Source of the DNA: Embiotoca jacksoni
Taxonomy: Eukaryota; Chordata; Actinopteri; Embiotocidae
Assembly: GCA_022577435.1 (NCBI GenBank)
Contig: JAKOON010000042.1
Span: 888,123-952,122, forward strand
Direction of reading: 5' to 3'
DNA: 64,000 nucleotides
The notes beneath the pieces are model-generated. The model worked only from the letters and a program-made list of their open reading frames with translations. It searched no databases and was not told the DNA's origin. Of the stretch, positions 30,801 to 64,000 are shown piece by piece; positions within the stretch are counted from its first letter, which is position 1, and each line of letters starts with the position of its first letter. The translations under genes and the position numbers were made by a program.

Positions 30801-31617
30801 ACAACTTTTTTTTAAACTTTTTTTTTAGCTTGACTGAGTCGGATTCACAGGAACGATGAGGAGGAGTAAAGTTCGGAGGGGGAAGTCTTTAGACGAGTTG
30901 ACCAGCAACAGTTTGGACCCATTTTAACCATCGTCAGGGGCGTTTGTCAGTTTGAGTTCGATGTCTAAGTTAATTACCAAGAACATAACGTAGTGTACAG
31001 TTATTATCAGATTTCCAGGTTGTGTTAAAGTTTATGCCTGTAAACAAACAGAATTATTTTAAGCTTAATTTTGTCCCTTTTATGTGTAAGGAAATTCTAA
31101 ACCGGGATCTAAACGTGGTGCCAAATCGCCCCAAATGCCCAATTAAGAGTGGAAGAAATGTCCCGGCCTCCAGCCCGGTCCGTGTGCTCAGGATAACAAA
31201 TACTCTTTCAGACCACGTTACTTTTTTCCGTTGGGGGTTTTATTGGCCGACACACTACACCGAGAGGCCCGTAAACAGCTAATGCCCCCATTTCTGCTAA
31301 TTGTGGCTAAAGTGGAGTCTGCTGAGTGTACGTGAAATTTAATGAGCTTTAAATGTGTAATTCTGTGTCTGTTCCAGGGAGGAAAATCCCCGGAGTCCCG
31401 AAGACAAGAGCAGAAAACGTCTTGATTTGGAACAACGCGCCAGCGAGATCCTGTTGACCTGCAGCTCGACGTGCCGCCCGTTCGATTCCTCTTTGAAGAA
31501 CCTGGAAACGACTCGGCTCAACCAAAACAAACCGCTCACTTTTCCTGAAAAGTCCGCCATCTGTTTATTTTTCTAAACAACCCCGGGGGGACGACTTTTC
31601 CTGGTCCGACCCCAGCG

Positions 31618-59749
<28,132 letters not shown>

Positions 59750-59776
59750 ACGTGAAAGAGAGGATGATGAACTGCT

Positions 59777-59777
<1 letters not shown>

Positions 59778-59823
<46 letters not shown>
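59778..59823. repeat. (CA)n microsatellite in tnxb 3' UTR
   Basis: About 23 CA units begin 29 bp after the stop codon. They are complementary to the GT tract in the last intron. Confidence 0.95.
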
Positions 59824-59826
<3 letters not shown>

Positions 59827-60009
59827 ACGTGAACACATATTTCTACAGGGAGCCTCGCTCTCCGTCGACAAGAGATGAAGACTTATTTTTTCATTTGTAT
59901 AGCGGTCAGTTATTGGTATGTTACTGTAGATTGTACAGCTTCCTTTTTATTTTAAAACAGGCCGACTTCCTCCATATTTAAAGGCTCTGTTCACACAAAT
60001 TACAACAAC

Positions 60010-60830
60010 TACGAGGAGTTTCTTACGTCCGATGAATGTGCCACGTCTCGTCAGGTTTCAATCACCCTATGACTTTACGTCGAAAAATCACATTTTGCTG
60101 TGTCGCCATGGTGACACTCTTTGACAAAAACACACGGGCTTCTCAAGATATCATCACCAACGTCTTAAGATTATTCTGACCCGATTTAATGCGATCAAAC
60201 AGCTTGACGTAGCATGTGAAAGTATGAAAAATGGCATTTCCTGTCGCCAGCAGGTGGTGCTATGACTATGACTGAATATGACCATGCAGGTGTCTTTAGG
60301 GCGGGACTTTTATCAAACATGTAAAGTTTGAGGAAGATCGGATGACGTACATCGAAATTACAGCAACTTGTAATTTCATGGCAAAATGCTCAAAAATGGC
60401 CCCCACGCCACGGACACACCGCTCAACGAAAACAAATTATTATCGTAACTTTTCATCCCAAACGTCTTAAGACTGGACACACCAAATTTCAAGTCGGTCC
60501 AATAACATCTGTGGGAGGAGTTCGTTAAAGTACAACACGCGCAAATCGCCAAAATGGCCTCTAAATTCAAAATGGCGGACTTCCTGTTGAGTTTAGGTCA
60601 CGGTGCCGATAGACTTTTTTGTACATCTAGGTGTGATACACGTGTCCATCAAATTTTGTTCATGCAGGTGAAAGCAGCCTTGAGATCATTTTTAGGGGGC
60701 GCAAGCGAGCCATTTCATGACGCCTATGACCAAATCCTATAAAACACTTGTGGAAAGTTTCATGCGTTTTCGAGCATGTTAAACAATAATAATAATAATA
60801 ATGATTATAATAATCATTATTATTATTACA
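60010..60830. mobile_element. Dispersed fish-type repeat with terminal hairpin, in tnxb 3' flank
   Basis: Contains blocks I recognise as recurrent in teleost DNA (gcaggtggtgctatgactat; gtgtccatcaaattttgttc; gggggcgcaagcgagccatt). It ends in a perfect 16-bp inverted repeat, 60790-60805 with 60813-60828. Class unknown; no ORF of note. Confidence 0.55.
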
Positions 60831-61305
60831 ATAGGGCCCTAATTAAAACTCCTACAAACAGAATAAAGAGGTGAAAGATGCTGCTTCGTGTCCGTGCATG
60901 CAGATTTATTTTAAAACAGGACTTTCAGGAATTTATAAAAAAAAAAATAAAAAGAACAGGAATGTTTTCGGGGTTTTTTGTCGGTGGATTTTCATTTGCT
61001 TCCCGAAGAGAATCTGTTTTTCTGTTTCTGATCAAATTGTCCTGAAATCAAACCAAACTCAGAGGACTCCTGTGGTTCTTGTAGCAGCTGGACTCGTTAT
61101 TCAGCCCCCAGCTTTAGAGCTCAGCAGCGCCCCCCGCTGTTCACTGTGAGGCACTTCAGCCTACAAACTACAGACTACAAACACAGTGGTGTCTCCTCTG
61201 AGGGGGAGGACGGGGTCAGGTGAGTCGTGTTTGTACCTGCTGTCCTCATCAACATCTGTTTTATTTTTTTTATTTTTTTTTTTATGTATATTTCCCCCTT
61301 AAAAG

Positions 61306-61311
61306 AATAAA
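61306..61311 (+). terminator. Candidate tnxb polyadenylation signal
   Basis: AATAAA lies about 1.56 kb after the stop. Alternatives are at 60862 and 61444. Context is U-rich upstream. No GU-rich confirmation. Confidence 0.35.
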
Positions 61312-62467
61312 ACGATTGAAACTTGAAGCTGCAGAGTTTCATTTGTTGGACTAAAAGTCGTCAGATTTAAAGATGACAAAAGAGCCATAAACATGATTTA
61401 CCAATAAAAATATAGATTGAACGTTTTTTTTTTTTGGAACCCAAAATAAAGAGTTGATTTTATGTCATTTTCAGCCCTGTGATTGTTTAATTACAGCTGA
61501 CACATTAATGTTGTGTAGTAAAATATAATATTTCTCTGGAAAAATGTATTTGTTCGTACTCTGGGTCTTCATTAAAGAGGAGGACGAAGAGGCCTGCGGA
61601 GTCTCAGTAAGTATCAACACCTCCAATGTAAAGTGTTTGCTGTGTTGCTTTATCATTATTTGTGTTTGTGAATTGTTTGATATTTACCAATAAACAGACA
61701 ACGAAAGAGGACATTTGTTAAAACTTCTTTCTGCAGCGCCCCCTGCTGTGTGGATGCTTTTTGACACTTTTGATGCTTTTCTTTTTTTTATATAATATTT
61801 CAAAATAAAAAAGAATAATAAAATAGTCATTTTTTAAAAATGATTCTTACATTTTATTTTAGATTTAGAATGTGAATTTTCTGTGAAAATATATATCAGA
61901 TTTATAATATGTAATAAATGAAGCGGTTGGATAGCGGTAGGTGACCACTGCTGTATTTTAGGGCCTTCTGAAACCCATATTTGTGGCATTTTTGTGAGTA
62001 AACAATCCAATTTTTTTTTTGGTGCAATAAACCTTTTGGAAGCTATTTAAAATTTTCCCCTTTTTATTAAACGGGCAGAACTCACCTGGAAGACTCCGCG
62101 GGGGAAAAAAAGGTGAGTCTTTGTTCTCCTGCACAGATCCCAGGTGTCCTTTTTTTTTTAAACGCCTCTTTTAATTGGTCCCCTGGGGACAGGCCCCGCC
62201 CACCCAAGCACCCGCTAAACCAGGCCGGCCAATCACGTCTGTTCTCACGCGTCCTTCTAAGCGGGCGGGGAGGTGGGGGGGGGGGGTGGCCTTTCTGGTT
62301 TCCAGGTGTGGGACCGGGACCTCACCTGGGGGACTTGTGGTCGGATCAGCTGATTGGTGGAGGGATGGAGGCGGAGCTTCAGGTCAGGTGGAAATGATCC
62401 CCGAAGCAGAAGACGGGAGGATGCAGACACACCTGAAGGGGTGAGAGCCGGAGGGAAGCTCTGGATT

Positions 62468-63110
62468 TTATAAAGCTGGAGAGTCCTCCTCTTCCTCCTC
62501 TTCCTCCTCCACCTCTTCTTCTTCTTCTTCTTTTTCTTCTTCTTCTTCTTTAAGGTCAAAGGGATCATACGGAGCACACTCAGTACAAAAAAACAAAAAA
62601 AACCAAGGCCTCCAAACCAGTCAGGTAAGCTCCTGCTCATCTCCTCCCTCCTTTTGCTGCCTTTTTTTTGTTTGTTTTTTATCATACAGATTTATGCTGC
62701 AATAATTATTTTCATGAGCAACTAATCTGTTTACTATTTTTAGTTTTGGAATCTGGTCAATAAAGAAAAAACAATCCTAAAACAAAAAAAACAGTTTTTG
62801 TGGATAATAACGCAGATAATAAAAGTAGATATGGAAAATAAACACGAATGAAAATAATTAAACGTCACGCTTTTTGTGTGCTGCGTGTTTCTTAATAGAT
62901 AAACGAGTGTTTTTTTTTCAATGCTCTAATGAGGCGCCGTGATTACGGAGCGAGACGATAATTAACCGCCTCCGCCTCCTCAGGACCAAATCATGATGTC
63001 GCCAGACGACCGAGCCCTCGAGGACCTGTTGTACGGCAGCGACCTTGGCGACGGCGGCCCGGCGGGGGCGGAGGAGGGCGACGCCGCCGCTGCAGCTGAC
63101 AACGTGATTA
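62468..63110 (+). CDS. Probable 5' end of an unidentified gene
   Basis: A TATA-like ttataaag (62467-62474) is followed about 30 bp downstream by a pyrimidine-rich leader. The leader ends at a strong donor, CAG|gtaagc near 62624/62625. About 360 bp on, an acceptor (cgcctcctcag, ending 62982) opens an exon with ATG at 62993: MMSPDDRALEDLLYGSDLGD, then an acidic/Ala-rich stretch. The exon end is unclear; AAC|gtgatt near 63102 is possible. I do not recognise the protein. The GC-rich, acidic N-terminus could suit a nuclear or regulatory protein, but that is a guess. Confidence 0.4.
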
Positions 63111-63179
63111 TAAACGTCTTTTTCTTTTTTTTGTCGTGTCGATGCAAACGTGCTCCGAACCGTCACAACGGTTTTATGG

Positions 63180-64000
63180 TTTTGGTCGCGGTTGACTTAT
63201 GCGTTCAACCGTCGGAGTCCTCGACACCTACAGACGGTTTTAAAGACACGCCCACCTCACTTCACATTTTAACAGCTATTTATTGACATTATAAAATGAA
63301 CTTAATTGTCTATGTGGAAATTGAACGAAGTAACTATAAACAAACCAGAATCTGACTTTTGGATGGCTAACCCTTATAAAACATATTTCATAAAAATGTG
63401 TCATATTTTAGGAACAAAAACAACAGAACAAATCTTAGATTATATTATAGGAACAAAAGTGACAAAACTAGTCCTAAATGCTAATTAGCCTAGCTTAGAA
63501 AACAGCAGATAGATTTAGCTTAACCTAATTTTTTCCTGTTTCATATCATTGAAAAATCTGTTTTGATGCTTCCTTATCTCAATAAGTGAATGTGACAAAA
63601 GATAAATCTTCAACAACACACAAAAAAGAAAAAAGCTAGCTAGCTAAATGCTAACTAGCTAACTAGCGTAGCTTAGTAAGCAGCAGTTGATGGGTTCTGC
63701 TGAACCCAGTTCATTGACTAGTTCATATTTCATGGAAGAAGAAAAAAGTTTTGGAGTTTGCTATCACAAGCAATGAAGCTAAACCTAAATTTATATTTGA
63801 TAGTTAAAAGTTAACAAAACTAACTAGCCGGTTTGACTGGTGACATAAATTTGATCTCCAATGATTTCTTTCCTGTTTCAATTGTTTTAAATATTTTAAC
63901 ATCAGAACTTGAAGCAAGAAGCAAAATACTGTAAAAAATGTTTTTGTTGTTGCTGAAATTGAGTTTTGTTTCTGTTTTTGAAATATCAGCATAATAATTT
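63180..64000. other. AT-rich sequence downstream of the unidentified exon
   Basis: Probably intronic if the gene at 62.5-63.1 kb is real. Repeated gctaactagctagc-like motifs (63480-63690) are the only structure I see. Confidence 0.45.

Overview
This is vertebrate nuclear DNA, almost certainly from a teleost fish. Genes are split by short GT-AG introns, CA/GT microsatellites are abundant, there are several dispersed fish-type repeats, and the coding exons are GC-rich in an AT-rich background. No tools were run. Gene names rest on reading exon translations against remembered family sequences.

Layout. (1) 1-3108, plus strand: the last ten coding exons of atf6b, the ER-membrane bZIP stress sensor. 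They cover the basic region and leucine zipper, the transmembrane segment, the S1P-type site and the conserved lumenal block. A 3' UTR may run to about 6.6 kb. (2) About 6.6-26.9 kb: intergenic DNA with no gene I can support. It holds a 2.5-kb GT-rich minisatellite (7.77-10.24 kb) and scattered copies of repeat families. (3) 27.0-59.75 kb, plus strand: a complete tenascin-X gene (tnxb). It has a candidate non-coding first exon near 27.1 kb and 19 coding exons from 31618 to 59749, about 2060 aa. The protein order is signal peptide, cysteine/heptad oligomerisation segment, 9 tenascin EGF repeats, FN3-1, FN3-2, a very large low-complexity region plus FN3-3 in one 2826-nt exon, FN3-4 to FN3-6, and a C-terminal fibrinogen-like domain. 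(4) 59.75-62.4 kb: the tnxb 3' UTR and more repeats. (5) About 62.46-63.1 kb: the probable 5' end of an unidentified plus-strand gene.

atf6b followed by tnxb on the same strand matches the MHC class III order in mammals. The two genes act in unrelated processes: ER-stress transcription and extracellular matrix.

Main points of interest. One-base excesses in homopolymer runs break both genes: a C run in the last atf6b exon and a G10 run in FN3-2. Both look like assembly indels, but each would be a damaging frameshift if real. The giant tnxb exon carries four diverged copies of a basic N-glycosylation motif, an RGD beside a possible Cys loop, and a long Ser-rich stretch. FN3-3 has a large acidic insertion. 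The ATF6B transmembrane segment has Ser in place of the Asn of the N-x-G-P motif linked to S2P cleavage. Several splice sites abut dinucleotide microsatellites. The large minisatellite contains an exact-register 896-bp internal duplication and has a relative inside a tnxb intron.
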